A DNA stretch of 52,792 nt from Lachnospiraceae bacterium (GTDB lineage Bacteria > Bacillota > Clostridia > Lachnospirales > Lachnospiraceae): positions 1-52,792 of the forward strand of contig JAILID010000070.1 in assembly GCA_024695465.1 (NCBI GenBank), written 5' to 3'. Made by a program: the position numbers and the translations under genes. Shown piece by piece: positions 25,275-33,789 of the stretch; within the stretch, counting starts at the first letter, position 1, and each line of letters opens with the position of its first letter. The notes under the pieces are model-generated. The model was given only the letters and a program-made list of their open reading frames with translations, did no database searches and had not been told where the DNA came from.

Positions 25275-27589
25275 CTTCTCTTATACTTTCTCTTCTTTTT
25301 CAGCGAATAAAGAACATACAGATCCGCCGTAAGCAGGCTGACGAGCGTGATCAAAGCTCCGACAAAAAGCCCCGGCACCGTATAGCAAAAAACAATCCGG
25401 CTGCTTCCTTTTTCGACAGGCACCGCCATAAAACCGTTCACATCCAGAATATCCGTTTCCTTCCCGTTCACCTTGCAGCTCCATCCGCTGTCATTGGGAA
25501 TTGAAAAGAAAACGTAGGTATCCTCTTCCGCCTCCAGCAGCGCGGAATATGAGTCCGTTGTCCTTTCCGCCTCCGACACGCACTCCGCAAGGCGGCTTCG
25601 GCTGACGGCAGACAGATCATTCAGGGAAAGCTTTTCGGAAAAGTTCCCGCCGGGATGCTCCAGAACTCTCCCTACGGCTGCCTCCTTCTCGTCCGGAACC
25701 ACCAGATACTTCAGCATCACAAGCGCCCTCTTTTCCTTCGGAACCGTTTCGAATTCAGAGGCCCTTATATATTGATCGTAGGTGAAGCCGATGGGCGGAA
25801 TATCGCGGTTTTCATAGACATAATAGGTCGTATAGGTTCCTTCCCGGATCTCAACCGGCTCTTCATTTTCCCGGGGTTCTTTTTCAATATCGAATCTCGC
25901 GGAGATCAGATTCATGGTCCCCACCGGGCCTTCCGGGCTTTTTACGTCCCTTTCAAGTCCCAGCGACTCGTAGAAGCGGAAGATGGAACCGGATACGGTG
26001 CTGCAGAAATTCGCGCTTCCCTGATAATTGTGGGCAAGCGTTTCCATATTGTCCCGGCTGGAAAAGCGGTACATGGGTCCGGGATCCGTGAGCTCCGCTG
26101 AAGTCATCAGCTTATCATAAATATGCATGGCGTCTTCATTATGGACGATTTTCAGCATGGCGATATCCGTGATGCAGGTAGCCGATGAGAACATGAAAAC
26201 CGCGGCCATTATGCAAAAGACCTGATTCTTCCGGAAGACGCAGATAAAGAGCCAGAGCAAAACCGTCCCCGAAATGCTGACAAGGGAAAACGCCGCAAAC
26301 AAAGGCTCGTTATAGATCTTGCTGGGTTCGGAATTGCTCCATTTGACGAATATGAGAAAAAGGACGAAAGCCGCCGTTATCGTCCCCCAGATCAGGGCCC
26401 CTTTCTGCACCGCCTTTTCCACATAATTCATGGCCTTTACGCGGCTCCTTCCCCGGGCCTTCCACCAGTCGTCCAGCACCATGGCGCTGGATGAGGCCAT
26501 CAAAAGAACCGGCATGTAATACCAGCGGCAGTAAAGCCCCGCAAAGAGTGAAAAAGAAGCGTTCAGGATAGGGACGAGCGCCATGACCAGGCTGAATTTC
26601 AGCATCCTGGCAATCCAGTGCTTCTTATGTAAAATGAAAAAAGCGATCACCAGCACCATCCCGACAAAAGGCAGATACGCGCAGCAGGATGAGAAATTGC
26701 TCTTTATGACCGAACTCTGGTGAGACATCATTTCCCCGGGAAAGATGAGTGCTTTCAGGATATAGAGATAACGCTCCCCGGAGAAAACCAGCGAGTTGGA
26801 GCCGCTGTAGTCAAAGTCGACTCTCGGATTCTGTATGGTAAAGAGGAAGGACGGCAGGAGCAGGACCATGCCGATTCCGCATCCCATCGCGCCTTCCGCC
26901 AGAATGAGCGGAAGCTTCCGGATATATTTTCCAAAGGCGGGAAGCAGGTATTTCAGCACATAGTAAGCCAGCAGGAAGAGTACTTCTCCGACAAAAAAGA
27001 AGTAGTTGACCACCGCGTTGATGAAGACCGCGAAAATAAAGGCTCCGCGCCGCCTCTCTTTTACGAGATCGTCGAAAGCCAGCAAAAGAAGCGGAAAGAG
27101 GACGACGACATCGTGAAAATGATAGAACAGCAGGGCTTCGTTCATAAAGCCGGAAAAAGCATACAGCATGGAAGCGATGACCGCGAATTCCTTTCGCCTT
27201 ACGAGACGTTCGATAAAAAGATAACCAAACAGCCCCGCAAAAGCGTATTTCAGGAGATAGAGCCAGCCCACCACATACATAAAATATTCGGACGGAAAAA
27301 GAAGGGAAACCCAAAAAGATGGGTTTCCCAGCAGATAAAAGCTCTGTCCGCCGATAAAATTAGAACCCAGATCCAAAGACCAATCCCAAATCCAGTTTCC
27401 GCTTTTGATCGCGTCGTTAGCCGCCATCGCAAAAGTGATCTGCTGTGAATTAAAGTCTCCTGCCAGAGAAAACAAGCCTTCCTGGGAAATAATCGCCCAG
27501 AGAAAAGAAACCAAACCGGCGGCAAGATTAAACAGAAACGCTTCGGCAGCTCCGTTTATGTTAAGTTTTTTATTTTTCTTATTCAGCAT
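25271..27589 (-). CDS. second YfhO family membrane protein
   Basis: Many membrane helices with the YfhO early motif (LFSLAGDFNSQQITFAM), aromatic loops and a long extracellular part before the last C-terminal helix (VPGLFVGALITLVSLLTADLYVLYSL). The frame is open to 27721, but 44 extra residues would lie inside the preceding gene; the ATG at 27589 (about 772 residues, MLNKKNKKLN) overlaps it by only 11 bases. The ribosome site is weak, consistent with translational coupling. It is probably a GT-C-like transferase or lipid-linked sugar handler as in other YfhO proteins; its substrate is unknown. No GT2 partner is in this operon. Confidence 0.83.
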   Translation of the reverse strand: MLNKKNKKLNINGAAEAFLFNLAAGLVSFLWAIISQEGLFSLAGDFNSQQITFAMAANDAIKSGNWIWDWSLDLGSNFIGGQSFYLLGNPSFWVSLLFPSEYFMYVVGWLYLLKYAFAGLFGYLFIERLVRRKEFAVIASMLYAFSGFMNEALLFYHFHDVVVLFPLLLLAFDDLVKERRRGAFIFAVFINAVVNYFFFVGEVLFLLAYYVLKYLLPAFGKYIRKLPLILAEGAMGCGIGMVLLLPSFLFTIQNPRVDFDYSGSNSLVFSGERYLYILKALIFPGEMMSHQSSVIKSNFSSCCAYLPFVGMVLVIAFFILHKKHWIARMLKFSLVMALVPILNASFSLFAGLYCRWYYMPVLLMASSSAMVLDDWWKARGRSRVKAMNYVEKAVQKGALIWGTITAAFVLFLIFVKWSNSEPSKIYNEPLFAAFSLVSISGTVLLWLFICVFRKNQVFCIMAAVFMFSSATCITDIAMLKIVHNEDAMHIYDKLMTSAELTDPGPMYRFSSRDNMETLAHNYQGSANFCSTVSGSIFRFYESLGLERDVKSPEGPVGTMNLISARFDIEKEPRENEEPVEIREGTYTTYYVYENRDIPPIGFTYDQYIRASEFETVPKEKRALVMLKYLVVPDEKEAAVGRVLEHPGGNFSEKLSLNDLSAVSRSRLAECVSEAERTTDSYSALLEAEEDTYVFFSIPNDSGWSCKVNGKETDILDVNGFMAVPVEKGSSRIVFCYTVPGLFVGALITLVSLLTADLYVLYSLKKKRKYKRR

Positions 27590-30134
27590 CGCTTTTCGAA
27601 TCATTTTCTTCCACAACAGGATCACCGCCCAGCAGCCAGGGCGGCTTCGGCGTGATGGCAGGCTCCGCCAGGCTTTCGTCTTCCGCAGGATACGAAGGCT
27701 CATCCGTGTTTCCGCCCCCAAGAAGTTCAGTCAGACGCTCCAGTGTGTATTCCATATCGGGCATGAGCACTCCGCCTTTTTCGCGATACGCGTTTTCAAA
27801 CGGAATCTCCGTTTTCCGTACCTGATAATGAACCGCCCGGTATATATTGAAAAGGTTGGCCAGGATATCGCCCTCCGGTATATTATGGGAGACACAGGCC
27901 AGAACTTTTCTAAGCAGCGTCGAAGTTTTCCCATTTGCGATCCGGCCTGCGAGAAGCTCCAGCAGATCAGCCGAATTGATAAAGCCTGTCTTAACCAAAG
28001 CGACCGTCTGATAGCCGTTCATCATATTCTCCCCGCTGTGGGTAAGATAATAAGGCTCCGGCTCCTCCTCCCTTTCGGCCGCCATGGCCTTAATCTCAAT
28101 GTTGGCCTGAATCGCTTCTTCCTTCGTCACCGTTAAGTCGAGGCCCCCGATCTCATCGATCATCTTCAGGAAATCACTCATGCCCACGCATACGTAATGA
28201 CTGACGTCCATCCGATAGGTTTTCTCAACAGCCAGTGAAAGCAGCGGACAGCCGCCATAGACGCAGGCATCCGAAAGGCTTCCTGCTCCTTTCCCGGGAA
28301 TAATGGCAAAGAGGGACGGATCCAGGCTGATAAGCGTCGTCTTCCCCGTATTCCGGTTCAAAGACGCGGCGGCCAGCATCTCTACGTTTCCATAAACGCT
28401 TTCATCCTGCTGATCCACGACGGCAAAGAGCAGATTCGTGACAGCTCCGACATTTTCCGGCAGCGTTTTTGAAACCAGGGCCGCTCCTTCCGCCTCGGAA
28501 GTCAGGCTTTCCCCTTCCTCGGAAGTCAGGGTGGTATCCGCAGTCAGGACCTCAACCAGGCCGGAGTTGGGGTTATCCGATACCAGATGGTCGGACACAT
28601 ACTCCGTCACATGGTAAAAGCTGTGGATATACAGAAACAAAACGCAAAGAAATATGAGCAAAAGAAGAAATAACGAGAAAAGTCCCCGGCCGAAGCCCTT
28701 CTTCTTTTTTTTCTTCCCGTCGTCTTTATTTGAAACAGACTTTCTCTCGTAGCGGAACGCTTTTTCTTCCTCTTCCTCTTTTTCTTCCTCCCCGGAAAGA
28801 TCCAGACTGTCATAATCGTAATCATCCACTTCCAGAAGTTCCTCAAGATCCTCCGGCATCTTGATCTCAGGCTCTTTCTCCTCTTCGGGCTCTTCTATAT
28901 GGATGACGACGGATGAGGCGCTGTCGGAGACGTCGCGAAAACCCGGAGCCTTAGGACCGCGGTCCCGAATTTTCTCTTTCTTCGGCTCCTCCTTCTCCGC
29001 CTCTTTCTTCACTTCCTCCTTGTCTTCCGCCGGCTTCGGAACCGGATCCGCAGCCGCTTTCGGGACAGGTTTCGCGAATGCTTCCTTCGGCGGAAGCTTT
29101 TCTTTTGGAGCTTCCCATTCAGGAAAGACTGCATAATTGTCCTTTTGTTTCCTGTCCTCGCCGAAGTCTTTCGGCGGATCTGCTTCAGGCAGGATTTCCT
29201 CTATAGAAGGAAGCGTGGCGGCCGCCGGCTCCTCTGCCGACGCTTCCGAAGTTTTATCCGCCTGTTTCGCTTTCAAATTCGAAACGCTTTTGCCTTCACA
29301 GGCATTCTGAAAATCATTGACGCGTTCCATCCGGCTTTGATTATCATGCTGAAGGATCCGGAAGAGCATCATCTGGTAAGCTTCATCGTACCATTTTTCA
29401 AGTTCCTCGTCGCTGAGGCCCGCAACGTAGGGAACCTGAAGCTCCTCCCGGCTCATCCCTTCTTTGATGCCCAGGTTGTGGAGCATAAACTCGATGTTGC
29501 CGTAGAGCTTGTAATTGGAAGGAGACAGATTATCCGGATATTTCCCGATCAGTTCCCCCATGCTCTTTAAAATTCCGCGTTTCTTCTTCAGGTCTCCGGA
29601 AGCTGAAAAACTGTTGTACTCGGCGATCTCTTCCATCCCCGTGCTCTCGGCAGCGGCATCCGCCGTAATATTTTTGGATACGAGATACACAATCTCCTTC
29701 TCCGGAACATATCGGACGTCAAAATTAAGTTCCCGCAGCATACCGCGAATCCGTGTCATCAGTTCCGTATAATTCTTCGTATTGAACTCAACGTTCCTGA
29801 TGCGGTCTTCGTTATAACATCTCCGGCAAAGTTCGGAGATATTCAGGGTATACTGCAGATAAGTCAAAACCTCTTTTTTGGAAAGCTCGGTCTTGGACAG
29901 GATATCATCGATAAAAAGCCCCTGCCGCATGGCATCCGTATCCGCGCAGTTTTCACGTCCCTTCCAGGAAGAAAAATATCTCTTATCGACAAAATTTTCA
30001 ATTGAATACTCTTTATATCCGATACTCAGGATCGGACTCTGAAAGAGCATTTCCACCTGCATCAGTTTATCATGAAAACCGGAGCTGAATGTTTCCATCT
30101 TCTTTTCACCTTTATTTTGGGTATTAACAGACAT
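27579..30134 (-). CDS. LytR-CpsA-Psr-like protein with large cytosolic domain, probably catalytically degenerate
   Basis: About 851 residues from the ATG at 30134. Residues 1-285: helical cytosolic domain unlike normal LCP proteins. Residues 285-475: low-complexity Pro/Lys/Glu linker ending in six lysines. Residues 483-505: one membrane helix. Residues about 565-735: LCP-like outer domain (NLLFAVVDQ, GKTTLISLDPSLFAIIPG, SDACVYGGCPLLSLAVEK, FLKMIDEIGGLDLTV, GYQTVALVKTGF). LCP enzymes attach glycopolymers to peptidoglycan; the arginines usual in their SIPRDT-like, VRFR-like and DxxR segments are not seen here. AGAAGGGG stands seven bases before this ATG. Starts further upstream are excluded if the promoter at 30167-30194 is right. 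First gene of a four-gene operon. Confidence 0.75.
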   Translation of the reverse strand: MSVNTQNKGEKKMETFSSGFHDKLMQVEMLFQSPILSIGYKEYSIENFVDKRYFSSWKGRENCADTDAMRQGLFIDDILSKTELSKKEVLTYLQYTLNISELCRRCYNEDRIRNVEFNTKNYTELMTRIRGMLRELNFDVRYVPEKEIVYLVSKNITADAAAESTGMEEIAEYNSFSASGDLKKKRGILKSMGELIGKYPDNLSPSNYKLYGNIEFMLHNLGIKEGMSREELQVPYVAGLSDEELEKWYDEAYQMMLFRILQHDNQSRMERVNDFQNACEGKSVSNLKAKQADKTSEASAEEPAAATLPSIEEILPEADPPKDFGEDRKQKDNYAVFPEWEAPKEKLPPKEAFAKPVPKAAADPVPKPAEDKEEVKKEAEKEEPKKEKIRDRGPKAPGFRDVSDSASSVVIHIEEPEEEKEPEIKMPEDLEELLEVDDYDYDSLDLSGEEEKEEEEEKAFRYERKSVSNKDDGKKKKKKGFGRGLFSLFLLLLIFLCVLFLYIHSFYHVTEYVSDHLVSDNPNSGLVEVLTADTTLTSEEGESLTSEAEGAALVSKTLPENVGAVTNLLFAVVDQQDESVYGNVEMLAAASLNRNTGKTTLISLDPSLFAIIPGKGAGSLSDACVYGGCPLLSLAVEKTYRMDVSHYVCVGMSDFLKMIDEIGGLDLTVTKEEAIQANIEIKAMAAEREEEPEPYYLTHSGENMMNGYQTVALVKTGFINSADLLELLAGRIANGKTSTLLRKVLACVSHNIPEGDILANLFNIYRAVHYQVRKTEIPFENAYREKGGVLMPDMEYTLERLTELLGGGNTDEPSYPAEDESLAEPAITPKPPWLLGGDPVVEENDSKSDAE

Positions 30135-30166
30135 AAAAAGACCCCTTCTCATACATAGACCCAAAT

Positions 30167-30194
30167 ATTATAGCATAAAAAAGACGCATGTGAA
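30167..30194 (-). promoter_or_regulatory. promoter of the LCP-like/YfhO/VanZ operon
   Basis: TTCACA (five of six), 16 bases, perfect TATAAT preceded by TGC (extended -10). The first transcribed base would be near 30160, which excludes translation from the open-frame codon at 30164. Confidence 0.7.
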
Positions 30195-30243
30195 GAAAAA
30201 AATCATTTCTTAAAAATAATTTTAAAAAAAACAAAAGCGGCTC

Positions 30244-32397
30244 TCAGCGCCAGGACTTCGCGCGGATCTCTTTCCCATCTGATTCCACAAGCAGCGCCCC
30301 GTCAAGATCTGTCCGAAAGATCTCCATTCCCGCCTCATCAAGCCGCTTAAGGAGCTCCGGATCCGGGTGCCCGTATCGATTTCCCTTCCCGGCCGAAATA
30401 ACGCCGATCTTCGCGTCCAGTTCCCGAAGAAACTCCTCCGGAGTCGAATGGGCTGAGCCGTGATGCGATACCTTCAGGACCTCGCAGGAAATATTCCGCT
30501 CCCTGAGCTGTTCCAAAAGGTTCTCCTCCCCTTCCTTCTGGACGTCGCCCGTCAAAAGGGCGTCAAAAGAGCCGTAAGACACCCGAAGGACAATGCACTG
30601 GGCGTTGCTGTCGAAGGGTTCGGTCTCCCTTTCCGGATCCGGCCCCAAGACCTCCAGCTTTGTCTTTCCGAAGGAAAAGACATCCCCCTCCTTCACCGAT
30701 AATACCCTGGCGCCGGCCTCCCGCGCCAGCTCCGCCATGGCAAGATAAGCCTCATCTTTCCTCTTTATATCCGGCAGGATCACCGTTCCGACCCTGAGCG
30801 AAGTCGTCCTCTTTTTCACGGCCTCAAGAAGCTCCAGGATACCGCTGGTGTGGTCGCTGTCCAGGTGCGTGACGAAAACGCCGTCCAGGCGGCGGATCCC
30901 CTCATACTTAAGAAAAGGAAGGATCCGCTCCTCCCCCACCCGATAGGCCGTAGAAGAACCGCCGTCCACCAGAAAATTGCTTCCATCCGCCAGCTCCATG
31001 ACGCAGGAATCCCCCTGCCCCACATCGAGAAAAGTCATCCGGATGCCCCTCCTGAAATGAAAACCCAGGACAAAAACCAGCAGGGGCACGAAGAGAAGAA
31101 GGAGGAAACGTCTCTTATCGGTTCGAAAGCGCTGATAAAAGTAAAGAAAGACGGCCAGACAGGCCGAATACAGCAGGATCCGCAGCCGGGAGGGATTCCC
31201 CAGTATAAGCGAAGCATAGGGAACGCGGCTTAAAAGAAGCAGCAGCTGCCGGATCGCTTTCAGGAGAAAGACTGCCGGAAGCGTGAAAACGCCCCCAAAC
31301 GCCGTCCCCAGGATCCCAAAAACGAGGACGGCCGGCAGAAGGGGCAGCAGCAGCAAATTAACCGCCACGCCAAGAAGCGGGATTTCATAGAAGGAAGAAA
31401 GGACGACGGGCATGCTGACAAGCGACAGGATCAGCCCGCCCGCGAAACGGCTCCTCTCCCGGCTGTAATAGATGCACAGGACGGCGAGAAAGGAAAGCTG
31501 AAAGCCGCTGTAGAGAAGATAGCAGGGGTTGTCCAGAAGCAGCAGGATCGCCGCCAGGGACAAAGCGGTCAACAGGTCATAGGTTCTGCCGAATAGCTTC
31601 GCGCCCATGGAAACGGCGAACATGACGACCGCCCGCACGGTCGAGACGGAAAGCCCGGTCATAACGGCGTAGAAGGAAATGAAAACCAGGGCGATCCCCG
31701 CGGAGGCCTGATAAGGAAGCTTAAGGGCAATAAGAAGGCGGTAAAGTCCCATCGCCAAAACCGTAATGTGCAGGCCCGATATGGCCAGCATATGGGAGAT
31801 CCCTCCCATCCGGTAATAAGAAGAATCCTCATCGGAGAGCAGGGACTTGTCCCCGATCAGCATGGCCGCCAGCGTTCCCGCCGCCTCCCCCGGATAAAGC
31901 GCTTCGATCCTGGCAAAAAGGAGCTCCCGCAGGCGCAGCGGGAGCTCCCGCAGAGGTTCCCTCTGCCCCTCAAGCAGGGTGACGGCCGGCTTTTTCATGA
32001 CATAGCCTATCTTCTGGATCCTGAAGTATAAATCCCGGTCAAACTGGCCCGGATTCGTCGCCTTCTCAGGCTTTTCAAGAAATCCGGATACGCCAAGAAG
32101 ACTCCCCGCCTCATAGGCGAAAGGAGTTTCCAGCGTGATCCTCACATTATCAATGTGATAGTAATTTGATTGGAGAAAAAGAACCGTCCTTCCCAAAACA
32201 ACATAAGCATAATCTTCCTGAACCTTCCGGGTCAGCACATAACCCGTCAGCCTCACTTCTTTCGGTCCCTCCGCAAGGAGCTCCCGAACCTTCCGGTCAT
32301 CCCGGCTCTCCGGAGCCAGAGGAAGACCCATCCCGTGCATGAGGCTGAGGACGACGACCGCAAAAAGGCACATCAGACAAAGAGGCCTCCTCTCCAT
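30244..32397 (-). CDS. comEC: ComEC/Rec2 competence channel protein
   Basis: ComEC forms the membrane channel for single-stranded DNA in natural transformation. The 717-residue chain has the complete plan: N-terminal OB-like outer domain (RLTGYVLTRKVQEDYAYVVL), polytopic competence domain (MLAISGLHITVLAMGLYR, GLSVSTVRAVVMFAV), and a C-terminal metallo-beta-lactamase-like nuclease domain with the metal motif THLDSDHTSG, VLKVSHHGSAHSTPEEFL and GNRYGHPDPELLKRL. AGGAGG is seven bases before the ATG. It is the last of four genes running in one direction from the MATE transporter. No other competence gene is in the window, so an active DNA uptake system cannot be claimed. Confidence 0.93.
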   Translation of the reverse strand: MERRPLCLMCLFAVVVLSLMHGMGLPLAPESRDDRKVRELLAEGPKEVRLTGYVLTRKVQEDYAYVVLGRTVLFLQSNYYHIDNVRITLETPFAYEAGSLLGVSGFLEKPEKATNPGQFDRDLYFRIQKIGYVMKKPAVTLLEGQREPLRELPLRLRELLFARIEALYPGEAAGTLAAMLIGDKSLLSDEDSSYYRMGGISHMLAISGLHITVLAMGLYRLLIALKLPYQASAGIALVFISFYAVMTGLSVSTVRAVVMFAVSMGAKLFGRTYDLLTALSLAAILLLLDNPCYLLYSGFQLSFLAVLCIYYSRERSRFAGGLILSLVSMPVVLSSFYEIPLLGVAVNLLLLPLLPAVLVFGILGTAFGGVFTLPAVFLLKAIRQLLLLLSRVPYASLILGNPSRLRILLYSACLAVFLYFYQRFRTDKRRFLLLLFVPLLVFVLGFHFRRGIRMTFLDVGQGDSCVMELADGSNFLVDGGSSTAYRVGEERILPFLKYEGIRRLDGVFVTHLDSDHTSGILELLEAVKKRTTSLRVGTVILPDIKRKDEAYLAMAELAREAGARVLSVKEGDVFSFGKTKLEVLGPDPERETEPFDSNAQCIVLRVSYGSFDALLTGDVQKEGEENLLEQLRERNISCEVLKVSHHGSAHSTPEEFLRELDAKIGVISAGKGNRYGHPDPELLKRLDEAGMEIFRTDLDGALLVESDGKEIRAKSWR

Positions 32398-32466
32398 CCC
32401 GTTTCCTCCTGCCGCCAGGGGCTAAAGCGCGATGCCATGCTTATGTCTGCAAAGGCCATTTTCATT

Positions 32467-33075
32467 TTAACGCGGCGGCAGTTCATTTTCAAGGGCGAGA
32501 TAAGCAGAAAGCTCCTTCGCGAAGCGGGCGTGCCCCTCTTCGTTCAGATGGACGTCATTCAGATAGAGCCCGCAGCCCCAGCTCCCTGCGTCCAGAAAAT
32601 CAACGGAAAACTCTCCGGCGACAGCCGCCAGCGCGGCCGGCAGCTCATCGGCCGCGGCGCAGACCTCCTCATAGCCGCCTGTCTGGATGTTCGGTTTGGG
32701 CGGGCAGATAAGAAGAACCTTTTTTTCAAGAAGCTCCGGCACATCCTCGAACATGACCCGGGCCTGATAGGCTACGATTTCCCCGCTTACCGGAGTAATC
32801 CTGAAAAGATCGTTGGTTCCCAGCATGACGACGACCAGATCCGCCTCCTCGTTATCCGATAAGATCCGCTTCAGGGAGGCAATAGCAGCCCTCCCGCGGG
32901 GAAAACAGCGGCCGTTTAACCCCTCGTTTACGACCTCAAAGCGGGGATCGGCATCCAGGATCCCGGTCCAGCGCTTTTCATAAGGGAGGCGGCCTGAAGA
33001 CCAGGTTCTCGGATCATAGCCATAAGTATTGGAATCCCCGTAGCACAATAGCTTCATTTTCTTTTCAGCACCCAT
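32467..33075 (-). CDS. SGNH/GDSL-type hydrolase
   Basis: 202 residues, cytosolic (no signal peptide). The four SGNH blocks are visible: GDSNTYGYDP (catalytic serine), GLNGRCF (glycine), MLGTNDLFR (asparagine) and DVHLNEEGH (aspartate and histidine). It is therefore a small esterase/lipase or sugar deacetylase of the arylesterase/acyl-CoA thioesterase I type. The frame is open further upstream into thiN, but the ATG at 33075 has AAAGGAG six bases before it and gives the normal length. Substrate unknown. Confidence 0.88.
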   Translation of the reverse strand: MGAEKKMKLLCYGDSNTYGYDPRTWSSGRLPYEKRWTGILDADPRFEVVNEGLNGRCFPRGRAAIASLKRILSDNEEADLVVVMLGTNDLFRITPVSGEIVAYQARVMFEDVPELLEKKVLLICPPKPNIQTGGYEEVCAAADELPAALAAVAGEFSVDFLDAGSWGCGLYLNDVHLNEEGHARFAKELSAYLALENELPPR

Positions 33076-33115
33076 GCTTTCTCCTTTCCGCGCGCCGCTA
33101 AGGACACGCAAAAGC

Positions 33116-33742
33116 TTAATCCCGGAAGATCCGGATGAGAAGGAGCTCCCCCTCTCCAACCCGGATCTCCGCCGTTTTTCCGGGAAGGACCTCGTTGCTG
33201 ATCCCGTACTGGTAATCGCAGGAAATCCCGGCGTTATGAAGCGGGTACTTCGCGTTTTTGATCTCGACGCCTTCCGCAAGCCCGCTGATATTGAGCAGGG
33301 AGAAAAATGAAAACCGGTCCTCCACAAAAGCCGGTTCCCGGGAAACGATTTCCATCTCCGAATAATCGTCCAGAAGGACTGCCTTTTTTCCCTTTCTTTC
33401 CAGCATGATGAGCAGGGACAGGTTTCCCAGCGTGTGGTCCATTCTTCCGCCCGCCGCCCCGAGGAGAAGAAATTCGTCGAAGCCCCTCCGGATCCCTTCC
33501 CTGACCGCATAGGCGCTGTCGGTATCATCCTTCACGCAGGGCAGGACGATGGTCTCAATATCGAGCTGCGGATTGTCATAGGAGTCAAAATCCCCGATGA
33601 TCAGATCCGGTTCCCTTCCAAGAGCCTCCCTATGGCCCAGTCCCCCGTCGCAATAGATCAGATAATCATCTTTCCGCAGCCGCGGAAGAATGCGGTCATA
33701 GCGGCCGATCTTCGCGCCTCCGACAATAACGCAGCGTTTCAT
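33116..33742 (-). CDS. thiN: thiamine pyrophosphokinase
   Basis: Transfers pyrophosphate from ATP to thiamine to give the coenzyme TPP. Motifs: VIVGGAKIG, IYCDGGLGH, LIIGDFDSYDNP, the DDTDSAYAVREGI catalytic aspartates, LLLGAAGGRMDHTLGNLSLL, and a C-terminal beta domain (HNAGISCDYQYGISNEVL). The start at 33742 (207 residues) follows AGGAGGG by five bases; the open frame extends 15 codons further but without a ribosome site. TPP is the cofactor of the pyruvate oxidoreductase elsewhere in the window. Confidence 0.93.
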   Translation of the reverse strand: MKRCVIVGGAKIGRYDRILPRLRKDDYLIYCDGGLGHREALGREPDLIIGDFDSYDNPQLDIETIVLPCVKDDTDSAYAVREGIRRGFDEFLLLGAAGGRMDHTLGNLSLLIMLERKGKKAVLLDDYSEMEIVSREPAFVEDRFSFFSLLNISGLAEGVEIKNAKYPLHNAGISCDYQYGISNEVLPGKTAEIRVGEGELLLIRIFRD

Positions 33743-33789
33743 TAATCCCTCCTTGTCTGCTCTTTTCCTTTGTTTGGAAAGTCCCACCC

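Noticed and set aside
32467-33528. Long form of the SGNH hydrolase (353 codons)
   Set aside because: The first 151 codons lie within thiN in another frame and show no conservation; the ATG at 33075 has a proper ribosome site.
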